A stretch of DNA of 64,000 nt from the NCBI GenBank assembly GCA_014654535.1, contig BNBA01000002.1:124001-188000 (forward strand). The letters run 5' to 3'. Both the position numbers and the translations under genes were made by a program. Under the pieces are notes generated by a model, which was not told the origin of the DNA, made no database searches, and saw only the letters and a list, made by a program, of their open reading frames with translations. How positions within the stretch are numbered: the stretch's first letter is position 1; each line of letters opens with the position of its first letter. This document shows, one piece after another, positions 9,307-18,706 of this stretch. The stretch comes from Xanthomonas boreopolis (lineage in GTDB: Bacteria > Pseudomonadota > Gammaproteobacteria > Xanthomonadales > Xanthomonadaceae).

Positions 9307-10260
9307 TCAGTCCTGGCCGGCGGGCGAGGGCGCGTCCTGCCTGGGCTGGCCCTTGCCACGCGCGCGGGAACGGCGCCCGCGGCGCGCGGGCCGCTCGGAG
9401 GCCGGCTTCTTCGGCGCGCGCGATGCCGGCGGCGGTCCGTCCACCTCGCGGCCCGGCACCTGCACGACGCGCAGTTCCTCGCTGTCCAGCTGCAGCGCGG
9501 TGAGCTTGCCGCCCCAGACCGCGCCGGTGTCGATCGCGTGGATGCCCTGGGTGATGGTCAGGCCGAGCGTGGACCAGTGGCCGCAGACGATCTTCAGGTC
9601 GCGCTCCACGCGGCCGGGCACCTCGAACCAGGGGTACATGCCCTGGGCCTGGGTGCCGGGCGTGCCCTTGTCCTCGGTGGCGATGCGCCCGCGCGGGGTG
9701 CAATAGCGCATCCGGGTGAGGATGTTGATGATGGCGCGGCTGCGGTCGTAGCCGCCGAGGCCCGGCGACCAACTCGGCTGGTCGCCGTACATGTTGCGCA
9801 ACAGCTTGCGGTAGCCGTTGCCCTGCAGCTGTTGCTCGACCTCCTGCGCGTACTTCTCGGCCATCTGCGTGGTCCACTTCGGCCCCAGGCCGGCGTGCAC
9901 CATCATCCAGCCCAGCGCGCGGTCGACATGCGCCAGCTTCTGCATGCGCAGCCAGTCCAGCAGCACGTCGCGGTCCTCGGCGAGCACCACGCGCTGCAGG
10001 TCCGGGTTGACCTTGCGTTGCTCCTCCTCCGAGCGCGCGCCGATCGCCAGCAGCGACAGGTCGTGGTTGCCGAGCACGATCACGCTGCGCTCGCGCAGCG
10101 AGTGCACCAGCCGCAGCGTTTCCAGCGACTGCCCGCCGCGGTTCACCAGGTCGCCGCAGAACCACAGCGTGTCCTGCGCCGGATCGAAGCGGATCTTCTC
10201 CAGCAACCGCTGGGTGACGTCGTAGCAGCCCTGCAGGTCGCCGATCGCCCAGATGCTCAT
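9307..10260 (-). CDS. apaH: Diadenosine tetraphosphatase (symmetrical)
   Basis: Hydrolyses Ap4A to two ADP; in E. coli it also acts in RNA decapping. Metallophosphatase motifs IGDLQGCYD, GDLVNRGG and VLGNHD are intact. 317 aa against about 280 in E. coli: the excess is a basic, Pro/Arg-rich C-terminal tail from about residue 278 (RAPKKPASERPARRGRR). The tail could bind nucleic acid, but this is inference. Last gene of the lptD-to-apaH minus-strand operon; apaG is 13 bp upstream. Confidence 0.96.
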   Translation of the reverse strand: MSIWAIGDLQGCYDVTQRLLEKIRFDPAQDTLWFCGDLVNRGGQSLETLRLVHSLRERSVIVLGNHDLSLLAIGARSEEEQRKVNPDLQRVVLAEDRDVLLDWLRMQKLAHVDRALGWMMVHAGLGPKWTTQMAEKYAQEVEQQLQGNGYRKLLRNMYGDQPSWSPGLGGYDRSRAIINILTRMRYCTPRGRIATEDKGTPGTQAQGMYPWFEVPGRVERDLKIVCGHWSTLGLTITQGIHAIDTGAVWGGKLTALQLDSEELRVVQVPGREVDGPPPASRAPKKPASERPARRGRRSRARGKGQPRQDAPSPAGQD

Positions 10261-10273
10261 GCCCGGGCCTCCA

Positions 10274-10657
10274 TCAATGCAGGGTCCTGGGCACGCTCAG
10301 CACGAACGTGGCGATCGGCGCGGCGAACTCGGTGCCGTCGTCGGCGACCATGTCGTAATGGCCCTGCATCTGGCCGTGCTCGGTATCGAGCATCACGCCC
10401 GAGGTGTACTGGAACTGCTCGCCCGGGCGCAGCCGCGGCTGTTCGCCGACCACGCCTTCGCCGTCGACGTGCTGGACCTGGCCGTTGCCGTCGGTGATGC
10501 GCCAGTGGCGCGCGACCAGGCGCGCGGCGATGTCGCCGGCGTTGCGGATGCGGATCGTATAGGCGAACGCGTACCGGCCGTCGGACGGCGCGGACTGCTG
10601 GTCGAGGAAGCGGGGCGAAACCTCGACCTCGATCCGGTAGCGGGGACTGTCTTGCAT
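10274..10657 (-). CDS. apaG: ApaG-domain protein
   Basis: 127-aa ApaG (DUF525) protein, an Fn3-like beta fold of unsettled biochemical role. Family stretches [17 protein letters not shown] and [17 protein letters not shown] are present. It sits between rsmA and apaH as in E. coli. The 128-bp gap to rsmA is the largest internal gap near this end of the operon and might hold a secondary promoter, though I see no clear one. Confidence 0.96.
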   Translation of the reverse strand: MQDSPRYRIEVEVSPRFLDQQSAPSDGRYAFAYTIRIRNAGDIAARLVARHWRITDGNGQVQHVDGEGVVGEQPRLRPGEQFQYTSGVMLDTEHGQMQGHYDMVADDGTEFAAPIATFVLSVPRTLH

Positions 10658-10785
10658 GCGGGAAAGTTTAGGGGCTGCCGGGATTCCCGAACAGGCCGCG
10701 CCTGCCCGGACGTCCCCGGCAGTGTGGCGGCCCGCCGTGCGAGCCGCCGTGAAGCCGCGGGCCCGGTCGCCGTGGCGCGCGCGGT

Positions 10786-11586
10786 TCAGTCCGCCGCCAC
10801 GTTGGCGAGGCGGATGAAGTCGGCGACGTCCAACTGCTCGGCGCGCGCTTCCGGACGCACGCCGGCGGCCTCGAAATGGCGGTTGTCGCAGACCCCGGAC
10901 AGCGCGTTGCGCAGCGTCTTGCGGCGCTGGCCGAACGCGGCGCGCACCACCTCGGCGAAGCGGCCGGCGTCGTCGATGCCGATCGTGGCCGGATCGCGCG
11001 GCACCAGCCGCGCCACCGCCGAGTCCACCTTGGGCGGCGGCCGGAACGCGCCCGGCGGCACCACGAACAGCGACTGCACCTGGCAGTACGCCTGCAGCAT
11101 CACGCTGAGCCGGCCGTAGACCTTGCTGCCGGGCGCCGCGGCCATGCGCTCGACCACTTCCTTCTGCAGCATGAACACCATGTCGGTGATCGCCGCGGCG
11201 TGTTCCAGCGCGTGGAACAGGATCGGCGAGGACAGGTTGTAGGGCAGGTTGCCGACCAGGCGGATCCGGCCTTCGCCGGCCAGCGCGGTGAAGTTCACCG
11301 CCAGCACGTCGCGGTGGATGATCTCCAGCGTGCCGAGCCCGCGCGCGGCCTCGGTGAGCGGAAAGATCAGGTCGCGGTCGTACTCGATGACGGTCAGTTC
11401 GCCGTGGCGCTTGAGCAACGGGAAGGTGATCGCGCCCTGGCCGGGGCCGATCTCCACCAGCCGGTCGCCGGGCTGCGGGTTCACCGCCTGCACGATGCGG
11501 TCGATGTAGGCGCGCTCGTGCAGGAAGTGCTGGCCGAACTGCTTCTTGGCCGCGCCGAACTCGGTGGCGGGAGTGCGCGCGGTCAT
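10786..11586 (-). CDS. rsmA: 16S rRNA dimethyltransferase
   Basis: Dimethylates two adjacent adenines (A1518/A1519 in E. coli) in the 3' loop of 16S rRNA. 266 aa. SAM-binding motif I is [11 protein letters not shown], and the catalytic [10 protein letters not shown] motif is present, as is the N-terminal KKQFGQHFL. The ATG at 11586 overlaps the stop of the csaA-like gene (ATGA). Frames upstream of it are arginine-rich and not part of the family. Confidence 0.97.
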   Translation of the reverse strand: MTARTPATEFGAAKKQFGQHFLHERAYIDRIVQAVNPQPGDRLVEIGPGQGAITFPLLKRHGELTVIEYDRDLIFPLTEAARGLGTLEIIHRDVLAVNFTALAGEGRIRLVGNLPYNLSSPILFHALEHAAAITDMVFMLQKEVVERMAAAPGSKVYGRLSVMLQAYCQVQSLFVVPPGAFRPPPKVDSAVARLVPRDPATIGIDDAGRFAEVVRAAFGQRRKTLRNALSGVCDNRHFEAAGVRPEARAEQLDVADFIRLANVAAD

Positions 11587-11921
11587 AGCAGGCGGGTCCC
11601 GAGCGGCACGTCGCGGTCGGGCACGCACAACGCGACGTGGCCGTCGGCGTCGTGGAAGCCGGTGACCAGGCATTCGGACATCAGCGGCCCGATCTGCTTC
11701 CTGGGGAAGTTCACCACGCCCACCACCAGCCGGCCGACCAGGGATTCGGGCGTGTAGTGCACCGTGATCTGCGCGCTGGACTTGCGCACGCCGATCTCGG
11801 GGCCGAAGTCCACCTGCAGGATATAGGCGGGCTTGCGCGCCTGCGCGAAGACTTCGGCGGACAGCACGCGGCCCACGCGCAGCTCGACCTTGGTGAAGTC
11901 GTTCCAGTCGATGAGTTCCAT
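11583..11921 (-). CDS. csaA: CsaA-like tRNA-binding-domain protein
   Basis: 112-aa stand-alone tRNA-binding (OB-fold) domain. [30 protein letters not shown] and the C-terminal GTRLL match CsaA. Bacillus CsaA is a dimer proposed to act as an export chaperone, and related domains bind tRNA. The frame extends 11 residues upstream, but the ATG at 11921 gives the normal family length. It lies between pdxA and rsmA, which are adjacent in E. coli, and is coupled to rsmA by a 4-bp overlap. Confidence 0.85.
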   Translation of the reverse strand: MELIDWNDFTKVELRVGRVLSAEVFAQARKPAYILQVDFGPEIGVRKSSAQITVHYTPESLVGRLVVGVVNFPRKQIGPLMSECLVTGFHDADGHVALCVPDRDVPLGTRLL

Positions 11922-11939
11922 GCGGGGATTATGCGGGAT

Positions 11940-12202
11940 TTCCCCGATCCTCATTCCATGCGCTCACCAGCCCCGCTCCCTCCAGGGCATAGCGCGCGCC
12001 ATGGGGTGCGCGACCTGGAGCGCCCACGCCGCTGGCGCGGGCCGGGCGCGGAGCGGGGGCGGGGTACGGGGGGCGAAGCTCCTCGCGATATCCAACCGCG
12101 CGAGGCTTCGCCCGTACCCTCATCCGCTCCTTCGGAGCACCGTCTCGCCAAGGGAGAAGGAAGGCTTCATTTGGCTTCGCGCTCGACCCAGCGAGCGCGC
12201 CT
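11940..12202. repeat. Dispersed element with FCGPYPH-type inverted arms
   Basis: Spacer between csaA-like and pdxA genes. It contains GGGTACGGGG-GGCGAAGC (about 12063-12082) facing GGCTTCGCCCGTACCC (about 12104-12119), then CTCATCCGC-TCC-TTCGGAGCACC and GGGAGAAGG. The same blocks occur at 35.63-35.89 kb, 45.13-45.19 kb and at the window's right edge. No gene is seen. It interrupts the operon but apparently does not end it. Confidence 0.65.
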
Positions 12203-13195
12203 TCATCCTTGGGAGAGGGACGAGGTTTTCCGCGCCGCGGCGATCCGCGCGCAGCACGCCACCGCCGCGAACAGGCTGGACGGATCGGCCAGGCCCTTGC
12301 CGGCCAGGTCGAGCGCGGTGCCGTGGTCGACCGCCACGCGCGGGTACGGCAGGCCCAGGGTGATGTTCACGGCCTGCTCGAAGCCGCTGTACTTGAGCAC
12401 CGGCAGGCCCTGGTCGTGGTACATCGCCAGTACCGCGTCGAAGCCCTTGAGCTTGCCCGGCAGGAACGCGGTGTCGGCCGGCAGCGGTCCGACCAGGTGC
12501 ATGCCCCGGCCGCGCAGCGCGGCCAGCACCGGCTCGATCACCTCGATCTCCTCGCGGCCCATGTGCCCGCTCTCGCCGGCATGCGGATTGAGCCCGAGCA
12601 CGGCGATGGTCGGCCGGGCGATGCCGAAGTCCTCGCGCATCGCCGCGTGGACGATGCGCAGCACCCGTTCGAGCAGCGCGCCGTCGATCGCATCGGGCAC
12701 CGCACGCAGCGGCAGGTGGGTGGTCGCCAGCGCGACCCGCACGATGTCGTTGGCCAGCATCATCACCACGTCGGTGCCGGCGCGATGCGCCAGGTGCTCG
12801 GTGGTGCCAGTGTAGGCGATGCCGGCGGCGTTGATGCTCGCCTTGTGGGTGGGGCCGGTGACGATGCCGTCCAGTTCGCCGCGCAGGCAGGCATCGGAGG
12901 CGGCATCCAGCGCCGCGACCACCGCCGGGGCGTTGCGCGGGTCGGTGCCGCCGAAAGTGTTGGGCACGGCATTGCGGATCGCGCGCAGGGGCAGGTCGCC
13001 GGGGGCAGCGGCCGGTTCCGTTTCCGGGAGCAGGCGCAGCGGCAGCGACAGCGCCTCGGCGGCGGCCAGCAGGGTGTCGGGATCGGCGAAGGCGAGCAGC
13101 CGGCAGTCGGGGCGCGGCCGCTGCGCCAGGCGGACGCACAGTTCCGGGCCGACGCCGGCGGGCTCGCCCGGGACCAGTGCGAGCGCCGGCTTCAT
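12203..13195 (-). CDS. pdxA: 4-hydroxythreonine-4-phosphate dehydrogenase
   Basis: Pyridoxal-phosphate biosynthesis, NAD-dependent oxidation of 4-phosphohydroxy-threonine. 330 aa. PALALVPGEPAGVGPEL at the N-terminus, GPTHKASINAAG (metal-ligand His region), YHDQGLPVLKY and LPYPRVAVDHGTALDLAGKG are all family signatures. The last 10 residues (ARKTSSLSQG) are coded at the edge of the dispersed element and look acquired. Located 9 bp after surA. Confidence 0.96.
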   Translation of the reverse strand: MKPALALVPGEPAGVGPELCVRLAQRPRPDCRLLAFADPDTLLAAAEALSLPLRLLPETEPAAAPGDLPLRAIRNAVPNTFGGTDPRNAPAVVAALDAASDACLRGELDGIVTGPTHKASINAAGIAYTGTTEHLAHRAGTDVVMMLANDIVRVALATTHLPLRAVPDAIDGALLERVLRIVHAAMREDFGIARPTIAVLGLNPHAGESGHMGREEIEVIEPVLAALRGRGMHLVGPLPADTAFLPGKLKGFDAVLAMYHDQGLPVLKYSGFEQAVNITLGLPYPRVAVDHGTALDLAGKGLADPSSLFAAVACCARIAAARKTSSLSQG

Positions 13196-13204
13196 GCCCG
13201 CGCC

Positions 13205-14629
13205 TCAGTTCTTCGGCTGGGCCGGGGCGGGTTCGGTCGTGGCCGGGGTCGCGGTGGCGTCGGCATCGGCGCGGTCGCCGGTGCGGAAGCTCACGTAGGC
13301 CTCGCCGCGCATCTCCTGCAGGAAGCGGTTGTATTCCTCTTCCAGCTTGCGGCGGCCGATGGTCTCGCGGATCTGGGCACGCTGGTTCTGGGTCGTGACG
13401 TCGGTCTGGCGGGTGCCGACGCGCTGCACGATGTGCCAGCCGGCGTCGGTGCGGAACGGCTGGGAGACCTGGCCGTCGGCGATGCCCGCGACCTGCTGGC
13501 CGAAGGCCGGGCCGAACGCATCCACCGGGAACCAGCCCAGGTCGCCGCCCTGGCCGCGGCTGTTGGTGTCCTCGGAGGACTCGCGGGCCACCGCCTGGAA
13601 GTCCGCGCCGCCCTCGATGCGCGCGCGCAGCGTCTCGATCTTGGCCTTGGCGGCCGCGTCGTCCTGGCTCTCGTTGACCCGGATCAGGATGTGGCGGGCG
13701 TGGTACTCGGTGACCAGCTGCTGGCCGGCCGCGGAGGCGTCGCGCACCTCGACCAGCTTGAGCAGCTGGAAGCCGCTCGGGCCGCGCAGCGGACCGACCA
13801 CCTGGCCGGGCTTCATGTCGTGGATCAACTGGGCGAACGCATTGGGGATCTCGTCCAGGCTGCGCCAGCCGAGGTCGCCGCCTTCCAGCGCGTTGGGGCT
13901 GTCGGAGTAGCGGACCGCGGCGGCGGAGAAGTCCAGCTCGCCCTTGTCGATCAGGTTCTTCACGCCGTCGGCCTTCTTCTGGCCGGTGGCGATCTGCTCG
14001 GCGGTGGCGCCGTCGGGCAGGGCGACCAGGATGTGCGCCAGGTGGTACTGGCTGCCGCTGTTGGCCTGCTGGGCGAGCGCGGCGTCCACTTCGCCCTCGC
14101 TGACGCTGATGCGGCTCTGCGCGAAGCTCTGGCGCAGGCGCTGCACGGTGATCTCGTCGCGCACCGAGCTGCGGAAGTCGCCATAGGAAATGCCGTCGGC
14201 GGCCAGCTTCTGGCGCAGGCCGTTGACGTCGGTGCCGTTCTGCTGGGCAATGCCGGCGATGGCGCGATTGAGCTCCTCGTCGCCGACGCGGATGCCGCTG
14301 CTTTCGGCGCGGGCCACCTGCAGCTTCACCAGGACCAGGCGCTCGAGCACCTGCCGTTGCAGCACGTCGTCGGGCGGCAGCTGGTCGGCGTGGCCGGCGT
14401 ACTGCGCCTTGACGTTGCGCACGGCGCGGTCGAGCTCGCTCTGCAGCACCACGTCCTCGTCCACGATCGCGGCGATGCGGTCCAGGGGCTGGGTCTGCTG
14501 TGCCGAGGCGGCCAGCGGGAACACGCCGGAAACGGCCAGCACGGAACCAAGAAGGAATCCGCGCACATGGACGTGCGCTGCTCTTGCGAGGGACTCGCAA
14601 CGGAAAAGAGCGGAGAAGGGCTTGATCAT
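13205..14629 (-). CDS. surA: Periplasmic peptidyl-prolyl isomerase/chaperone SurA
   Basis: Chaperone for outer-membrane proteins, including LptD encoded upstream. 474 aa with a signal peptide (cut after about residue 43, AASAQ). An N-terminal chaperone domain starts at RIAAIVDEDVVLQSELD, followed by two parvulin domains (about 185-285 and 300-400, each with YHLAHIL or YHARHIL and a GWRSLDEIP or GWFPVDAFG segment). The C-terminus is a Pro/Ala tail longer than in E. coli (428 aa). The ATG overlaps the lptD stop by 4 bp. Confidence 0.97.
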   Translation of the reverse strand: MIKPFSALFRCESLARAAHVHVRGFLLGSVLAVSGVFPLAASAQQTQPLDRIAAIVDEDVVLQSELDRAVRNVKAQYAGHADQLPPDDVLQRQVLERLVLVKLQVARAESSGIRVGDEELNRAIAGIAQQNGTDVNGLRQKLAADGISYGDFRSSVRDEITVQRLRQSFAQSRISVSEGEVDAALAQQANSGSQYHLAHILVALPDGATAEQIATGQKKADGVKNLIDKGELDFSAAAVRYSDSPNALEGGDLGWRSLDEIPNAFAQLIHDMKPGQVVGPLRGPSGFQLLKLVEVRDASAAGQQLVTEYHARHILIRVNESQDDAAAKAKIETLRARIEGGADFQAVARESSEDTNSRGQGGDLGWFPVDAFGPAFGQQVAGIADGQVSQPFRTDAGWHIVQRVGTRQTDVTTQNQRAQIRETIGRRKLEEEYNRFLQEMRGEAYVSFRTGDRADADATATPATTEPAPAQPKN

Positions 14630-17013
14630 GGAATCTCGTTCGGATCGTAAGCGTCCGGATCGGTCGTGGTATTGCTGGGCGGTACCAGGTACAGGTCGTC
14701 GCGGTAATAACCGAGAATAGCACGCCGCAAAGTGCGGTCCGTGTCCTGGCCGATCGAGCTCAGGCCCTTCAGCACGAATTCAAGTTGGAACGAGTTGTCC
14801 AGCTCGCCCTCGCGGTTGCGCACGTAGCGGCGCACCAGCGCCCGCACCGCCAGGCAGCAGCTGTCCCACTGCACGCCGCCGATGATTTCCAGCGGCTTGC
14901 GGTCCAGCAGCGAGTAGTAGTAGCGGCCGACCACGCTCCAGGTCGGGTTGATCGGGTACAGGAAGGAGAAGTCCGCCTGCTTGAGCTGGTCGGTACCGTC
15001 GTTGGTGTTGCGGCGGTAGCGGTAGGCCAGGTTGATGATGCCGTCGTCCTTGAGCAGGTAGCGCGTGCGGAAGCTGGCCAGGTCCTCGCGCCGGTAGTCC
15101 GGGTTCCACTGGTAGGTGGCGCCCAGGCTCCAGCGGTCGTTGATCATGTAGGCCGCATCGGTGACCCAGGCCGACTTGCCCTTGTTCACCGCCGGCTCGG
15201 CGCCGCTGCCGAGCGAGACCCGCGAGTCCTCGAAGTACAGGATCTGGCCGGCGCTCAGCGACAGCTTCTCCTGGCCGTCGGACTGGCGCAGCCAGCGCGA
15301 GGTCACCGCCAGGGTCAGCTGGTTGGCGTCGTTCTGGCGGTCCGCGCCGGTATAGCGGCTGTCGCGGAACAGCTGGCCCCAGCTGAAGGTGAACGCGCGC
15401 GTGTCGAACAGCGGCAGGTCGCTCTGGTCGCGGTACGGCGCATAGAGGTAGTAGATGCGCGGCTCGAGCGTGTTGAGGTAGCTGTCGCCGAACAGGTGGG
15501 TCTCGCGGTCGAAGTAGAGGCCGGCGTCCAGCGAGGCGATCGGCAGGCTGCGGGTCGGGCTGCGGTTGCCGTTGAGCTGGTCGGCCAGGCCCTTGCTCAG
15601 CTCGTAGGCGGTGTAGCGCCAGGCCAGCGTCGGGGTGATGTACCAGGCCGCGCCGGACAGCGGGAACGAGACGTAGGGCTTCAGGTCCAGGCGCGAGCCG
15701 TCGTAGTAGCGCTGGTTGATCGTGTTGGTGCGGTAGTACTCGCCCGTCGGATCCTGCGCGACGGCATACGAATCGTCGTGGGTGAAATGCACCGCCTCGG
15801 CGTAGATGCCGGCCTCGAACCAGTGCGCGAACGGCTTGTCCCAGTTGAAGAAGAGCCGCGGCTGGCGGTTGTAGGCCAGCGCCCTCTCGTCCAGCGTGTA
15901 GTCGGTGAGCTGCCAGCGGTCGGCCATGATGCCGGCATTCCAGTTTTCGCCGGTGCCGTAGACGCCGATCGTGCTCTGGATGCTCGACGCGGAGGACAGC
16001 CCGTTCAGGCGGCTGGTGAAGTCCTCCATGTAGCGGGTGTCGCTGACCCAGCGCAGGCTGGAGCGCGCCTGCCAGTGCGAGTCGATGTTGTGGTAGCCGT
16101 CGAAGCTGAAGCTGCCGCGGTCCTTGTCGCGCAGGTCGTCGTTGGGCATGTAGGTGGCGGTCGCCGTGCCCTTGCCGCCGTCGTACAGGTAGCGGAACTC
16201 GTTGCCGAGCATCCAGCCGCGCTTGCTCATGTAGCGCGGGTACAGGGTGTCGTCGTAGTTCGGCGCCAGGTTCAGGTAGATCGGCTGGGTGTAGTCGAAG
16301 CCGTTGCGCCCGGACATGCCCAGCTCCGGGTACAGCAGGCCGGTCTGGCGGCGGTCGTCGATCGGGAACTTGAACCACGGCATGTACATCACCGGGACCT
16401 TGCCGATCTGCAGCACCGCGTTGCGGGCAGTACCGAACCCCTCCTCGTTGTCCACGTCGATCTCGGGCGCGCGCACGCGCCAGATCGGCTGCGACGGGTC
16501 GCAGGTGGTGTAGGTGGAGCGGTGCATCTGCCCGACCGCGCCCTGGATGTCCACCGAACGGGCCACGCCGTTGCCGCGCCGGTCCACCAACTGGTACCTG
16601 ATGTTGCTGATCTTGTGGGTATCGGAGTCCTGGTTGCCCTCGGCGCGGTCGGCGACCATCCGGATCGACGAGTCCTGGTAGCGGACATGGCCGTCGGCCA
16701 CGTAGTTGCCGCTCTCGGTGTCGAAGCGCAGGTTGTCCGCGTGCAGGTACTGGTCGCCGCGGTTGAGGGTGACGTTGCCGCTGTACTCGGGCACGACGTT
16801 GGTGCCGGAGAGCTGGTCGCCCTCGATGTCGGTCGGCTGCTGGGTGCGGTCCTGGGCGGCCTGCTGCGGGGTCGCCGCCGGCACGTTCTCGAAACCCGGC
16901 AGCGGTTCCGTGATCGGGCACAGCCCCCAGTTCAGGGGCTTTTCGGCCGCCATCGCCGGCAGGCTGATGGCGATGCTCAGGGGCAGGGGCAGCAGGCGGA
17001 GAGCTCGGCGCAC
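14626..17013 (-). CDS. lptD: LPS-assembly protein LptD
   Basis: Outer-membrane translocon inserting lipopolysaccharide into the outer leaflet with LptE. 795 aa: signal peptide (SIAISLPAMA-A), a periplasmic beta-jellyroll (about 60-210), then a large beta-barrel. The four cysteines that form the essential disulfides in E. coli have counterparts: one after the signal peptide (LGLC), one in TTCDPS, and the adjacent pair DSCC. First gene of the minus-strand operon and translationally coupled to surA. Confidence 0.97.
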   Translation of the reverse strand: MRRALRLLPLPLSIAISLPAMAAEKPLNWGLCPITEPLPGFENVPAATPQQAAQDRTQQPTDIEGDQLSGTNVVPEYSGNVTLNRGDQYLHADNLRFDTESGNYVADGHVRYQDSSIRMVADRAEGNQDSDTHKISNIRYQLVDRRGNGVARSVDIQGAVGQMHRSTYTTCDPSQPIWRVRAPEIDVDNEEGFGTARNAVLQIGKVPVMYMPWFKFPIDDRRQTGLLYPELGMSGRNGFDYTQPIYLNLAPNYDDTLYPRYMSKRGWMLGNEFRYLYDGGKGTATATYMPNDDLRDKDRGSFSFDGYHNIDSHWQARSSLRWVSDTRYMEDFTSRLNGLSSASSIQSTIGVYGTGENWNAGIMADRWQLTDYTLDERALAYNRQPRLFFNWDKPFAHWFEAGIYAEAVHFTHDDSYAVAQDPTGEYYRTNTINQRYYDGSRLDLKPYVSFPLSGAAWYITPTLAWRYTAYELSKGLADQLNGNRSPTRSLPIASLDAGLYFDRETHLFGDSYLNTLEPRIYYLYAPYRDQSDLPLFDTRAFTFSWGQLFRDSRYTGADRQNDANQLTLAVTSRWLRQSDGQEKLSLSAGQILYFEDSRVSLGSGAEPAVNKGKSAWVTDAAYMINDRWSLGATYQWNPDYRREDLASFRTRYLLKDDGIINLAYRYRRNTNDGTDQLKQADFSFLYPINPTWSVVGRYYYSLLDRKPLEIIGGVQWDSCCLAVRALVRRYVRNREGELDNSFQLEFVLKGLSSIGQDTDRTLRRAILGYYRDDLYLVPPSNTTTDPDAYDPNEIP

Positions 17014-17134
17014 GCGGTCGGATCGGGGTGAAAACGGCGGTTAGCTTGCCCGATGGGCTGCATGGGGGCAATGAAGACGCGGTCGCGCGGGGGGAGGAGA
17101 TTCAGGCCTGGCGCGGCCTTGGACGGCCGCGCGG

Positions 17135-18043
17135 CTAGCGCAGCGCGGCCACGTGCGCGACGCTGCTCTCGCGCAGGGCCTCCAGGTCGTAGCCGCCTTC
17201 CAGCATCGAGACCACCCGCCCGCCGGCGTGGCGGTCGGCGATGCCGCGCAGTTCCGCGGTGAGCCAGCCGAAGTCGTCGGCCTCCAGCATCAGGTCGGCC
17301 TGGGGATCGCGCATGTGCGCGTCGAAGCCGGCGGAGATCATCAGCAGCTGCGGCCGGAACGCGCCGATCAGCGGCAGCATCTGGTCGGCCCACAGGTTGC
17401 GGAACCGGAACCCGCCGCTGCCGGGCGGCAGCAGGGCGTTGTGGACGTTGCCGACCCCGCGCTCGTAGACCCCGCCGGAATAGGGGTACAGCCCGGACTG
17501 GTGGCTGCTCAGGTACTGCACGCGCGGGTCGCGTTCGAAGATCGCCTGGGTGCCGTTTCCATGGTGCACGTCGAAGTCGACGATGGTGATGCGCTCCAGG
17601 CCATGGCCGTCGCGGGCATGCGCGGCGGCCACGGCGATGTTGTTGAACAGGCAGAAGCCCATCGAGGCCTGCCCGGTGGCATGGTGGCCGGGCGGGCGGA
17701 CCGCGCAGAACGCGGTGGTGGCCTGGCCGTTCATCACCGCGTCCACCGCCGCGACCCCGGCGCCGGCGGCGCGCAGGGCGGCCAGGTACGAACCGGGCGA
17801 CATCGCCGTGTCGACGTCGAGCATCCGGTGGCCTTCGAAGCGCGGTTCCAGGATGGCGTCGATCTGTTCGCGCTCGTGCACCCGGGCCAGGTCGCCGAGC
17901 TTGGCCAGGGGCGCCTCGCGCCATTCCAGGTCCGGGAAGGCGGCGCGCAGCGCCGTGGCGACCTCGTGCAGGCGGGCCGGGCGTTCGGGATGGTCGGGGC
18001 CCGGGTCGTGGTCGAGGCAGGCCGGATGGGTGAAGACGAGCAT
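17135..18043 (-). CDS. Histone-deacetylase-family hydrolase
   Basis: Zn-dependent deacetylase of the arginase/HDAC fold, 302 aa. Catalytic and metal-binding motifs are intact: RPPGHHA (catalytic His pair), DFDVHHGNGTQ and SAGFDAH, plus the late GGYDLEAL with the transition-state region. Bacterial members include acetylpolyamine amidohydrolases and acetoin-utilisation-type proteins; the substrate here is open. Start ATG at 18043 gives the usual N-terminus (LVFTHPACLDHDPG). It is preceded by the cobalamin genes on the same strand, with a 104-bp gap. Confidence 0.93.
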   Translation of the reverse strand: MLVFTHPACLDHDPGPDHPERPARLHEVATALRAAFPDLEWREAPLAKLGDLARVHEREQIDAILEPRFEGHRMLDVDTAMSPGSYLAALRAAGAGVAAVDAVMNGQATTAFCAVRPPGHHATGQASMGFCLFNNIAVAAAHARDGHGLERITIVDFDVHHGNGTQAIFERDPRVQYLSSHQSGLYPYSGGVYERGVGNVHNALLPPGSGGFRFRNLWADQMLPLIGAFRPQLLMISAGFDAHMRDPQADLMLEADDFGWLTAELRGIADRHAGGRVVSMLEGGYDLEALRESSVAHVAALR

Positions 18044-18147
18044 GGGGCGAATATACGGGCTTGTCGGGGCTCCGGCCCTCGCTGGCTTCGGCCGGCCGGC
18101 GGCCCGTGGGGCGCCGAGGGCCGGGCATCCTCCCGCGGCGGGCGGCG

Positions 18148-18699
18148 TCAGCGGCGGTCGTGGCGCCAGAGCACCTCGCCTTCGCCGGCGTCGCGGGCGA
18201 GCACGCGGGCCAGGACGAACAGCAGGTCGGACAGGCGGTTGAGGTAGCCGAGCGCCTCGGCCCGCACCGGCTCCTGGCGCGACAGCGCCACCGTCTCGCG
18301 TTCGGCGCGCCGGACGATGGTGCGCGCCAGGTGGCAGCGCGCGGCGGCCTCGCCGCCGGCGGGCAGGATGAACTCCTTCAACGGCGGCAGGCCGTCGTTC
18401 AAGGCGTCCAGCTGCCGTTCGAGCGCTTCGATGTCCGCCGCCTGCATCGCGGCATGGCCGGGAATGCACAGCTCGCCGCCGAGGTCGAACAACCGGTGCT
18501 GGATCGCGGTGAGCAGGCCGCGGACCTCGGCGCTGATGCCGGGCGCGGCCAGCAGCAGGCCGATCGCCGAGTTGGCCTCGTCCACGGTGCCATAGGCGCA
18601 GACCCGCAGCGCGTCCTTGCCGGTGCGGCTGCCGTCGCCGAGCCCGGTGCTGCCGTCGTCGCCGGTGCGGGTGTAGATCCGGGAAAGCCGGTGGCCCAT
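18148..18699 (-). CDS. Cob(I)alamin adenosyltransferase, PduO type
   Basis: Transfers adenosyl from ATP to cob(I)alamin to make coenzyme B12. 183 aa. N-terminal IYTRTGDDGSTGLGDGSR binds ATP, VDEANSAIG follows, and the conserved RTIVRRAERE helix and YLNRLSDLLFVLAR are present. The BtuM-like transporter gene lies 7 bp upstream, so uptake and activation of B12 are probably co-expressed. Confidence 0.95.
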   Translation of the reverse strand: MGHRLSRIYTRTGDDGSTGLGDGSRTGKDALRVCAYGTVDEANSAIGLLLAAPGISAEVRGLLTAIQHRLFDLGGELCIPGHAAMQAADIEALERQLDALNDGLPPLKEFILPAGGEAAARCHLARTIVRRAERETVALSRQEPVRAEALGYLNRLSDLLFVLARVLARDAGEGEVLWRHDRR

Positions 18700-18706
18700 C
18701 GCCGCC

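Noticed and set aside
14785-17031. 748-codon plus-strand frame opposite lptD
   Set aside because: Shadow of a highly recognisable LptD.
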